Of a stretch of DNA of 64,000 nt, positions 27,986-35,310 are shown in pieces. Under the pieces are notes generated by a model, which was not told where the DNA came from, did not search any database, and saw only the letters and a program-made list of their open reading frames with translations. How positions within the stretch are numbered: position 1 is the first letter of the stretch; every line of letters starts with the position of its first letter. Source of the DNA: Rubrivivax sp. (GTDB lineage Bacteria; Pseudomonadota; Gammaproteobacteria; Burkholderiales; Burkholderiaceae_C); NCBI GenBank assembly GCA_020248945.1, contig JADCGQ010000050.1, positions 22,688 through 86,687 of the forward strand, given 5' to 3'. Made by a program: the position numbers and the translations under genes.

Positions 27986-29089
27986 TCAGGCCTCTTGCTG
28001 GTCGACCAGCAAGAGCACCAAGGTCTCGGACCCGGCGGCCGCAGGCTCGGCCAACAGCAGCGTGCGACGGCCCTTCTGACCTTCCTGCGCGACGATCCGC
28101 GGGCCGAGTGTCTGGTCGAGGCCCACCGTTGGTGCGGGCGGCTCGCGGAAGCGGCCGACGTCTGCGGCCCCGGACCACGCGCCGGGGTCGTGCGGCGCGA
28201 GCGATCGCCACTCGCAGACGGTCTGCAGCGAGGTCTGTGTTCGCACGCGCACATGGCCTTGCACGTCGACACCGATGTCGACGCGGCCCCGGGCCACCGC
28301 GCCGGGTTCGTTGAGGGTCCAGGCGCCGCTGGGCAGGTGGCGCTGGAGCACCTGCAGCGGCCCGCCTTCGGCACCGTAGGCGAAGTACTGGTAGGCGCCG
28401 CTTCGTGTGGCGGCACCGTGGAGCTCGCCGCGGGCCGTGACCTCGCCGACCCGCCATCGGGCCTGAGCCGGGACCGACGGCGAGCCGGGCGCCCGCCCCT
28501 CCAGCAAGGGCACCTCGGCTTCGGCGGATGCAAGCCCCAGCTGTGCCAGCTGCTCGGTCCGCCGAGCCAGGCTCGCAGCATGCACCGAGCTCCCCGGCAT
28601 GGCGGTCACCACCGACGCGGAAAAGTGCGCCACCGCGCGGGCCGGCTGGTCGAGCACCGCGGCCGCGCGGCCCAGGGTGTTGTGCAGACCGGCGACCAGC
28701 ATGCGCGCCACGAGGTGGCGGTCGGCGCCCCAGCCCAGCGCCTGTTCGACGAGGCGCCGCGTCGCTGCCACGTCGCCCTGGTGGAACGACCCAGCGGCGG
28801 CGAGCAGCGCGAGCCTGGCCCGCTGCGGATGCCGATGCAAGGCCTGGCTGGCCAGCGCGCCGAGCAAAGTCCATTCACCGGCTTGCCAGGCACGGCGTGC
28901 ACGCGCAGGCCAGTGGCTCTCGTCGCCGGACCAGAGCGCCTGCTCGTCGAAAGCCTGCGGACCCGCGGCGAGCGCAGGCTCACCCACCGGCGCGCGAGGG
29001 CTCGCGGGTTCGGCAGCACGCCTGGCGCCCACCGGCAAGGGACTTTGGCCGCCGGGATGGCGCCGGCGTCTGAATCGGCTCGGCTTCAT
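27986..29089 (-). CDS. Protein of unknown function with helical-repeat N-terminal half
   Basis: A 367-aa protein. The first ~35 residues are basic and proline-rich without a signal peptide. Residues ~55-190 are alanine-rich helices in TPR-like pairs (A-R-A-W-Q-A-G-E-W-T-L-L-G-A-L-A, then F-H-Q-G-D-V-A-A-T-R-R-L-V-E-Q-A-L). Residues ~205-365 are beta-rich, with Y-Q-Y-F-A-Y-G-A-E near 235 and repeated short strands, like a carbohydrate-binding or adaptor fold, though no named family is evident. It is spaced 4 nt from the coiled-coil gene before it and 14 nt from the 1018-aa gene after it, so the products probably act together. No function is assigned. Confidence 0.62.
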   Translation of the reverse strand: MKPSRFRRRRHPGGQSPLPVGARRAAEPASPRAPVGEPALAAGPQAFDEQALWSGDESHWPARARRAWQAGEWTLLGALASQALHRHPQRARLALLAAAGSFHQGDVAATRRLVEQALGWGADRHLVARMLVAGLHNTLGRAAAVLDQPARAVAHFSASVVTAMPGSSVHAASLARRTEQLAQLGLASAEAEVPLLEGRAPGSPSVPAQARWRVGEVTARGELHGAATRSGAYQYFAYGAEGGPLQVLQRHLPSGAWTLNEPGAVARGRVDIGVDVQGHVRVRTQTSLQTVCEWRSLAPHDPGAWSGAADVGRFREPPAPTVGLDQTLGPRIVAQEGQKGRRTLLLAEPAAAGSETLVLLLVDQQEA

Positions 29090-29093
29090 CGGA

Positions 29094-30233
29094 TCACAGT
29101 CCGGTGTCTCCCAGAAGCAGGCCCTTGACCATTTCGATCTGACCCTCGGCGCGGTTCAGCTCCTCCTGCAGCCACTGCTGCCGCGCCGCCTGGCGGCCGT
29201 GCAACGCATCGAGCTGTTGGATCCGCTCCTGCCGCGCGGCGACCTGTTCCTCCGCCGCTTGCAGCCGCACCAGCGCATCGTTCAGCCTCGCCTGCAAGGA
29301 CGCCTTCTCCTGCTCGTGGCGCTGCGTGGACTCCTCGACCTGGCGCTTCAGGGCCTGCAGGCGTTCGGCGAATTCACGTGCGCGGACTTCGCTCTCGGCC
29401 AGCAAGCCGGCGTCCTGCTCGGCCGTGCGAGTCAGCATCTGCACTTGCTGCATATGCTCGGCGGCACGGCGCTCGGCCTGACGCGCAACCTGGATCGCCT
29501 CGCCGACCCGCGATTCCAGTTCCGTGATGCGCAGCTGCGCCTGCTGGACCGCCTGCGAGCGCTCGACGGCCTCCTGTTCCAGCTGCAGACTGCGACGTTG
29601 CCGAACGTCGACGCGCAGCACGCGAAGCGGCCAAAGCGGTTCCGTGTGGTCGTCGCGAAACTGCTCGACGTAGGCCAGTGCCTGCAGCCGCTGCGAGGTC
29701 TGTTCCGCAGCCGCCGGCGGACCGAGCGGTTCGCGGCACTGGCGCTGAGCCAGGATCTCGAATCCCGCGAGCATGTCGTCGGGCAAGGAGTCGAGGAGGG
29801 CGTCCTCCTGCCCCGGCAGGTTGAACAGCAGCGCATTGGCCAGGCCCGGCTGCGCCACGCCGTCGAGCACCTCTCGCAGGGCCTGGGTGGCCACGGACTC
29901 GGTGCCGAGTTCCCGCAAGCGGGGGTAGTAGCGGCGCAGCGGCGAGGCATCGGCGAGGCCGTCCAGGGCCGACAGGCTGTAGCGGTGCCAGGTGGCGCTG
30001 CCACCGTCCGGCGACACGACGATGCGGCGCAGTTCGGCGCCAGGCAGCGGTGCCGCCCACTGAGCCAGTGCCCGCGCGGAATCGGCGTCGCCCTCGACGA
30101 GGATTAGTCGTCGAGGGGACAACCGCAGCAGACGCTCCAGGTCAAGGGGCGAGCCATCGCCGGCGCCAAGGATCACGAGCGTGCCGAGCGGGTCTTTCGC
30201 AGTTGCGGCGAGGTGGTCGAGCAGGGTGTCCAT
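29094..30233 (-). CDS. Degenerate FkbM-like methyltransferase domain joined to a long coiled coil
   Basis: A 379-aa soluble protein. Residues ~17-50 read T-L-V-I-L-G-A-G-D-G-S-P-L-D-L-E and then L-I-L-V-E-G-D, a SAM-binding motif I and acidic motif II pattern. Residues ~132-148 (A-N-A-L-L-F-N-L-P-G-Q-E-D-A-L-L) align in shape with the I-K-I-D-V-Q-G-M-E-E-H-V-L block of FkbM enzymes, with the acidic residue lost. Residues ~212-370 form an unbroken coiled coil rich in Gln, Glu, Arg and Ala heptads. The layout recalls WbdD of E. coli O9a, where a chain-capping domain sits on a coiled-coil ruler that sets O-chain length. That parallel is inference; catalytic activity is uncertain. Confidence 0.65.
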   Translation of the reverse strand: MDTLLDHLAATAKDPLGTLVILGAGDGSPLDLERLLRLSPRRLILVEGDADSARALAQWAAPLPGAELRRIVVSPDGGSATWHRYSLSALDGLADASPLRRYYPRLRELGTESVATQALREVLDGVAQPGLANALLFNLPGQEDALLDSLPDDMLAGFEILAQRQCREPLGPPAAAEQTSQRLQALAYVEQFRDDHTEPLWPLRVLRVDVRQRRSLQLEQEAVERSQAVQQAQLRITELESRVGEAIQVARQAERRAAEHMQQVQMLTRTAEQDAGLLAESEVRAREFAERLQALKRQVEESTQRHEQEKASLQARLNDALVRLQAAEEQVAARQERIQQLDALHGRQAARQQWLQEELNRAEGQIEMVKGLLLGDTGL

Positions 30234-30245
30234 CGCGATTCCGAT

Positions 30246-32588
30246 TCAGTGTCCGCCCGAGCCACGCCGAGCGTCCAGCCGGCGCATCACACGCAACGCC
30301 AGCCCTGCGAGGGTGAGCTGCGCGGCGTCCACGGGCAACAGTTGGGCGGCTTCGCGGCCGATGCGGTCGGTGGCCTGCGGCAGACCAGGCGGCTCCTGAC
30401 CCGAGGGCCAGCGAATGCCCGCGACGATGGCAGGCCAGCGGCGCACCACGGCAGCCGCGAAGTCCTTGTCCCCCAGCGGCAGCCGTTGCCACAGCTCGCG
30501 CGCCTCAAGAGGTGCGGACTTGCCCAGCGGCAGCCAGTGTTCCTGCGGTGGAAGCCCTTCGGCATTCGACGGCCAGGACAGCAAGGGCGCGCGGGCGCCG
30601 TCCAGGCCCAGTGCCAGCGTCCCTGCCTCGGGCATCCAGTGCAGGGCCAGCGCCGGAAGATCGCGCAGTCCCCAGCTCGCACGCTCGAGCCGCAGAACCC
30701 AGCCTCCGTCCGCGGCTGCGCGGGCCGTCACCTCCGACCAGCGCAGTTGGGGCGGCAGCTCACGCAGCTGGAGCGCGAGGCGCTGCGCGATGTCGATCCA
30801 GCGCTCGCGCCGCGCCGCGGGCAGGGTCTGCAGCGCGGCTTCGAGGCGGCTGCTCAACGCGAGCAGCAGGCGCCAGTCATCGGCATCGAGTGTGGCCAGG
30901 GTCGATGCCGACGCGGCGTCGCTGGGCATCAGCAGTTGGAAGGAGCGGTCATCTTCAGCTCCCGTGGGGCGCCAGCCCTTCAGCAGTTCGGGTGATCCGG
31001 TTCCGCCGAAGACCACGAGCCCCGGATGTCCCCTGTGTTCGACCAGCCGGACCTGTGCCGTCGGTGCCTCGCGCCCGGCCCACTTGACGCGGCGCAGCGA
31101 GAAGTCGGTCCCCAGGTACGGCGGGTCGCTGTAAACGGCAGCAATGCGCAGCTCGCCAAACGACGGGTCACCCGGTACAGCGGGAGGTGCCGCGGGCTCC
31201 TTGGCGATGGTCGGTGGCGGAGGTGGTGCAGGCTTGGGTGCCGGCACCGGGCTGGCCGGTGGCCTGGGCGCCGCCTTCGCTGCAGCCTGGAGCGCCTGCT
31301 CGAGCTTGCGACGCTCGGCGTCGACCACCTCCAGGGTCTCCTGGGCCTCGTGCAACTGGGACAGCAGCCGCGTCGCGTCATGACGGGCGGCATCGCCTCG
31401 CAGGCGCTGTTGCTGCAGCTCGTCCTTCAGGGCGCGATCGACCTTGACCCTTGCCGCCTTCAGCGTGTCCGAGTGCTCGCGGCGGGTCTTATCCAGCTCG
31501 GCGCGTGCGGCATCGAGCTCCGATCGCAGCCGGGTCTGGGTCGCTAGGGCAGCCGCCATCTCCTGCTTGACCGCTTGCTCGGTCCGCTCGTGCTCGCGGG
31601 CCCGATTGCGCAGCGCCTTCGCTTCCGTCTCGAGCGCGGCCAGCTTCTGCTCGTCTGCAAGACGCGTGGATGCGCAGCCGGCCCGCTCCTGCTCCAGTGC
31701 CTGCTGCACGCGCGCCTCGTCGGCGCGCGCCACTTCGAGCGCGTTGGCCTGGCGTGCGTGCACCTGCTCGGCGTCGGCTAGGCGGGCCTGCAGGTCCGCC
31801 TCCCGGGCCGATGTGGTCGACCGCAGGTGTTCCAACTCGTCCTGCAGCGCAGCGAGTTGCCGCTCCGTGCCTGCCGCAACGGCCCCGCGGGCGGCGTACA
31901 GCTCCTTCTGCAAGGCCAGAAGGTGGCCGACCAGGGCCGACGCGTCGGGCGCCGCAGGCGTTGCGGGCGGTGCGTCGAGTTCCACGCAGGCGCCCAGCAG
32001 GCTGCGATGCAGGGCCAGCAGTTCGGCACGGCCCTGCACCAGCTGGTTGCCCAACCAATCGCACAGAGCGTCGGGCACGGGTGCGTCGGGTTCGGTGAAC
32101 GATGGCGGTGGCGTGTCCAGATGGGCGCACAGTGTCCGGCTCACCGCGGCCGGTGCCGCCCAGGCCTCTGCGGCATCGAAAAGCACGAAGCGGCCCCGGT
32201 GGAGCTGCAACAGGCGCAGCAACTGGCGCGCGCCGCTGCGCCACCGTGCCAGCAGGCCCTCGGCGTCGAAGGGCTTGCCCTGCTGCAGCGCGGCGGCCAG
32301 CGTGGATGCCGGGCTCTCGACGATGACGGCGAACCGCGCATCGGGAAGGCGCAGCGCCAGAGCCTCGGCCATGCGCCACCCGTCCTCGGCCACCCCGCCC
32401 CATGGGGTGTCCAGCCCGGCAGCGGGTAACCAACGCTGCAGTTCGTCATCGGTCAGGGGGCTGTCGTCGCCGGCTCCTGCGGGAATGACGAGATCGAGCG
32501 CAAGGTCCGTCGAGGACACCAGGGCGCGCGCCCACGCCGGCCAATTACCGCCCGGCGTGCCGAGGATGAACAAAGTGGGAGCCGTCAT
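30246..32588 (-). CDS. Sulfotransferase-like N-domain, central coiled coil and unassigned C-domain
   Basis: A 780-aa protein. Residues 1-160 begin T-L-F-I-L-G-T-P-G-G-N-W-P-A-W-A, similar to the PAPS-binding strand-loop of sulfotransferases (I-L-G-x-P-R-S-G-T), though the key lysine/arginine of the loop is absent. F-V-L-F-D-A-A-E-A near 134-142 sits where sulfotransferases have the Y-E-D-L segment. Residues ~216-437 are a long coiled coil, followed by a proline-rich linker (441-473). Residues ~478-780 are a mixed domain I cannot name. Its stop is 12 nt before the MT/coiled-coil gene and its start overlaps the KpsC-like gene by 4 nt. It could be a structural partner of the neighbouring coiled-coil protein or a modified sulfotransferase. 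Confidence 0.62.
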   Translation of the reverse strand: MTAPTLFILGTPGGNWPAWARALVSSTDLALDLVIPAGAGDDSPLTDDELQRWLPAAGLDTPWGGVAEDGWRMAEALALRLPDARFAVIVESPASTLAAALQQGKPFDAEGLLARWRSGARQLLRLLQLHRGRFVLFDAAEAWAAPAAVSRTLCAHLDTPPPSFTEPDAPVPDALCDWLGNQLVQGRAELLALHRSLLGACVELDAPPATPAAPDASALVGHLLALQKELYAARGAVAAGTERQLAALQDELEHLRSTTSAREADLQARLADAEQVHARQANALEVARADEARVQQALEQERAGCASTRLADEQKLAALETEAKALRNRAREHERTEQAVKQEMAAALATQTRLRSELDAARAELDKTRREHSDTLKAARVKVDRALKDELQQQRLRGDAARHDATRLLSQLHEAQETLEVVDAERRKLEQALQAAAKAAPRPPASPVPAPKPAPPPPPTIAKEPAAPPAVPGDPSFGELRIAAVYSDPPYLGTDFSLRRVKWAGREAPTAQVRLVEHRGHPGLVVFGGTGSPELLKGWRPTGAEDDRSFQLLMPSDAASASTLATLDADDWRLLLALSSRLEAALQTLPAARRERWIDIAQRLALQLRELPPQLRWSEVTARAAADGGWVLRLERASWGLRDLPALALHWMPEAGTLALGLDGARAPLLSWPSNAEGLPPQEHWLPLGKSAPLEARELWQRLPLGDKDFAAAVVRRWPAIVAGIRWPSGQEPPGLPQATDRIGREAAQLLPVDAAQLTLAGLALRVMRRLDARRGSGGH

Positions 32589-34510
32589 GGTTCGTGGAGT
32601 GTGGGGGAAGGCGCCGCGGGCGCGGACGCTGCCCGCAACGCGATCTCGATGGCCAGTGCACGCAGACGGCGTCCTGCCGCATCGTCGAGCGAGAGGTCTA
32701 CCGCGTACCGCCCCAAGAACCAGTTGACGAAGCCGCGGTAGGGCGCGAGGAGGGTCTGCGGTGTCTGGGCCTGGGCCTTGCCCCAGGCTTCGGCCAGGCT
32801 GGTCGGCTCGGCGCGGATGGTGACGCAGTCGTACTCTGCGCGCCCGAGCGTGATCACCGGCTTGAGCTGCAGCAGCGCCTCGAAGCCGACGCCGCTGTTG
32901 ATGGTGGCCACCGCGCTGGCATTCTCGATCAGGTCCTGGACGCCGGCCTTGCTCCAGTGCAGCAGGGGCCCGCGCGGCAGCGCTTCGAACTCCACCATCG
33001 CTTTCGGACTCGCCGGATGGGGCTTGAGCACCAGGGGCACGCCATGGTCCTGGCTAAAGCGGATCCAGGCCTGCACGCACTCGGCCATTCGCACGCCAGA
33101 GAAGAAGCGGATCGACTGGTCGTGCGGGATCTGCAGCGGCAGGAACACGTATGGGCCGGCTGGTATGTCACCGGCCGCCTGCAGAGCCTCCCGGGTGCGG
33201 GCGGGCGGCTGGCCGAACTTGCTGCGCAGACTGCCTTCTGCAAGGCGCCGGCGGTAGACCTCGAAGGGCGTGTCTGGCGAATCGTCGTCCCAGGACTGCG
33301 TCACGGGGTAGGCCGACGATGCAGCGCTCCAGCCTTCGCGGTCAACGACGAAGACCCAGCGGTAGTACTCCTGCATGTAGAACATGGCCGGCGTGCGCGC
33401 CCCGGCGTAGTCGAGCCTGCTTCGGTGCGGGATGATGGCCAGCGAACTGCCCAGTGCGTCGACCTGGGCGGGCACGATCTCGCGCAGGGGCCATTCGAAG
33501 ACCTCCACCTTCACGCCTTGCCGCTCGATCGCGTTGGCCAGCCGCGAGGCGAACTCCTTCCAGTGCAGGCGCAGCGACAGCATGTCCTGCGCGATCGACG
33601 GGGGAGTCGGTTGCAGACTGGCAGCGCCCCAGGGTTGATCGAGTCGCGGCACGAACAGCGCTACCCAGGTGGGCAGGCGCCGCCTGGCCGCCTGCACGAG
33701 CTCGCTGAATCGGCCACCTGATGCCGCCACGGGAATCTCGGAGGCCGCCCGCAGCGCGAACAGGCGATCCCGCATCCCGCTGCCCAGCAGACGTTGCAGC
33801 ACGACATAGCGCAAGTCGGTGGCTCGCTGGTCGGCGGCCGGCCGCCAGATCGAACAGTCGACATCGGTCTGCCGGGACACGAACCCGGGCGACAGAGGAT
33901 CGAGTTGCAGCCCACTGGCAGGGGCCAGCTTACTGGCGATGGCTGCGGCGTTCGCGCCGCCCATCGGGGTCACCGCGTGCGCGAGCTGCTCGCCCAGCGA
34001 GGTGGCAAAGCGCACGATGGCCTGGTCGGCCCGCATCGCCCAGACGCCTTCGCTCGCCGCCAGTGCGGGCCACGCAGAGGCGGCTTGCAGCGGCGCCAGC
34101 ATAATCGCTTCAGCGGGAACGCACAGGGCATGACCGCCGAACTCGCCCAGCAGCTCCGCCATGCGCACGATGCCTGCGGATTCGATCCAGGCGCGGCTGC
34201 CCCCTTCCTCCAGCCCGCCGAGCTCCGCGTGCTCGACAGAGACCAGGAGACGGGTGCGCTCCAGCATCGTGGACAAGAGCCGGGCGCGGCCCAGTTCCAG
34301 GCGCGTGGGGTTGATCAGATGCAGCACCAGGCTCGGGCCGGGCGCGTTCAGGTCCAGGCTCATGGCCAGCGCACACGCGGCATCGAGGCCCGACGCATCG
34401 CAGACCGTGAGCAGCCAATGCGCCGGGGCGGCGGGCGCAGCGCCATCCCACGCGACTTCGCGGCCGAAACGCAGCACGGGCAGGGGCTGCGCGCGATCGA
34501 GGGCGATCAT
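32585..34510 (-). CDS. KpsC/KpsS-like capsule polysaccharide synthesis protein
   Basis: A 641-aa protein. The C-terminal ~200 residues match the capsule-synthesis (KpsC/KpsS/LipA) transferase pattern: F-L-P-L-Q-I-P-H-D-Q-S-I near 440, L-K-P-H-P-A-S-P at 495-502, and N-S-G-V-G-F-E-A-L at 538-546. KpsC and KpsS place the Kdo linker on the lipid anchor of ABC-exported capsules. The first ~230 residues are different: they begin with a sugar-transferase-like alpha/beta fold (L-L-T-V-C-D-A-S-G-L-D-A-A), so the protein is not a plain KpsC with two duplicated Kdo-transferase modules. Overlaps both neighbours by 4 nt. With kdsD and kdsA in the locus, Kdo transfer is a fair but unproven guess. Confidence 0.72.
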   Translation of the reverse strand: MIALDRAQPLPVLRFGREVAWDGAAPAAPAHWLLTVCDASGLDAACALAMSLDLNAPGPSLVLHLINPTRLELGRARLLSTMLERTRLLVSVEHAELGGLEEGGSRAWIESAGIVRMAELLGEFGGHALCVPAEAIMLAPLQAASAWPALAASEGVWAMRADQAIVRFATSLGEQLAHAVTPMGGANAAAIASKLAPASGLQLDPLSPGFVSRQTDVDCSIWRPAADQRATDLRYVVLQRLLGSGMRDRLFALRAASEIPVAASGGRFSELVQAARRRLPTWVALFVPRLDQPWGAASLQPTPPSIAQDMLSLRLHWKEFASRLANAIERQGVKVEVFEWPLREIVPAQVDALGSSLAIIPHRSRLDYAGARTPAMFYMQEYYRWVFVVDREGWSAASSAYPVTQSWDDDSPDTPFEVYRRRLAEGSLRSKFGQPPARTREALQAAGDIPAGPYVFLPLQIPHDQSIRFFSGVRMAECVQAWIRFSQDHGVPLVLKPHPASPKAMVEFEALPRGPLLHWSKAGVQDLIENASAVATINSGVGFEALLQLKPVITLGRAEYDCVTIRAEPTSLAEAWGKAQAQTPQTLLAPYRGFVNWFLGRYAVDLSLDDAAGRRLRALAIEIALRAASAPAAPSPTLHEP

Positions 34511-35310
34511 GCGGCGCTGGGACGCTGGAAATACAGCACCACGCCAAGCTCCCCGCCATGGTCGGTGAACTCGACATACGAACGCCGCACCCCTGCCTGA
34601 TGGGCCAGGAAGAGCAGATCGTTGATTGGGTGGGCGTACATCTGCATCGCGGGGTCGGCCTGCGGCAGGTCGGTCGCGGCGGGCGCCGGCCCTGCCGCGA
34701 AGCGCCAGCGCCAGCGTGAGCGCCGCGCCGGCGGCGGTGGTGGCGGTTGACCGAAGCTGTCCGGGTGATAGGCCTTGGCGTAGGTGTAGTGCAGAGCTGC
34801 GATGCCACCTGGGCGCAGGCGATCCAGCAGCAGCGCGGTGAAGCGCCGGACGCGTGCCGGCTCGATGTGCTGGAACACGATGACCGAGTGGATCAGGTCG
34901 AAGTCGCCATCGAGATGGCTCAGGTCGTCGTCGGACAGGACCAGCCGGACGTTCTTCAGGTGCCGTTCCTTCGCATGCCGCCGTGCCTGCTCAAGCATGC
35001 CAGGCGCGACATCGATGCCGACGACTTCAGCGATCTGCTCGGCCATGGGCAGCAGCACGCGGCCCACGCCGCAGCCGAAATCGAGCGCCCGACGGGGCGC
35101 GAAACGTTGCTGCACGTGACGGTGACAGATACGCAGCACATGCGCCAGGTGCGTGCGGCCGCTGTCGAAGAACTGCCCCAGGTCTTCGGCCGTCAGATTG
35201 CTGAGCCGGAAGCGCCCATCCGTGATCACGCCGTAGTAGGGGTCGCTCTCGCCCCAGAGTTGCCAGTCGAGGTCGGTCTGGTGCGCTGGCGCGGTGGGTG
35301 CGGTCTTCAT
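34507..35310 (-). CDS. Class I SAM-dependent methyltransferase
   Basis: A 267-aa protein. The SAM-binding motif A-L-D-F-G-C-G-V-G-R-V-L near residue 75 is followed by the acidic V-V-G-I-D-V-A-P-G-M near 97, D-L-I-H-S-V-I-V-F-Q-H-I near 138 and L-R-P-G-G-I-A-A-L near 165. The C-terminus has Y-V-E-F-T-D-H-G-G-E-L-G-V-V, probably part of an acceptor-site strand. It overlaps the genes on both sides by 4 nt. Methylation of a sugar or of the chain end is expected in this context; with the ruler-like protein nearby, chain termination is one possibility. Confidence 0.86.
   Translation of the reverse strand: MKTAPTAPAHQTDLDWQLWGESDPYYGVITDGRFRLSNLTAEDLGQFFDSGRTHLAHVLRICHRHVQQRFAPRRALDFGCGVGRVLLPMAEQIAEVVGIDVAPGMLEQARRHAKERHLKNVRLVLSDDDLSHLDGDFDLIHSVIVFQHIEPARVRRFTALLLDRLRPGGIAALHYTYAKAYHPDSFGQPPPPPPARRSRWRWRFAAGPAPAATDLPQADPAMQMYAHPINDLLFLAHQAGVRRSYVEFTDHGGELGVVLYFQRPSAA

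Noticed and set aside
27972..28871. N-terminal extension of the 1018-aa protein up to 28874 (about 300 more residues)
   Set aside because: The added part is antisense-like Arg/Ala/Gly-rich sequence overlapping the 367-aa gene in another frame. The ATG at 27971 gives a protein-like TPR start and a 14-nt spacing.
34507..35310. Assignment of the methyltransferase as a WbdD-type chain terminator
   Set aside because: It has no kinase domain or coiled coil; only a generic class I methyltransferase can be supported.
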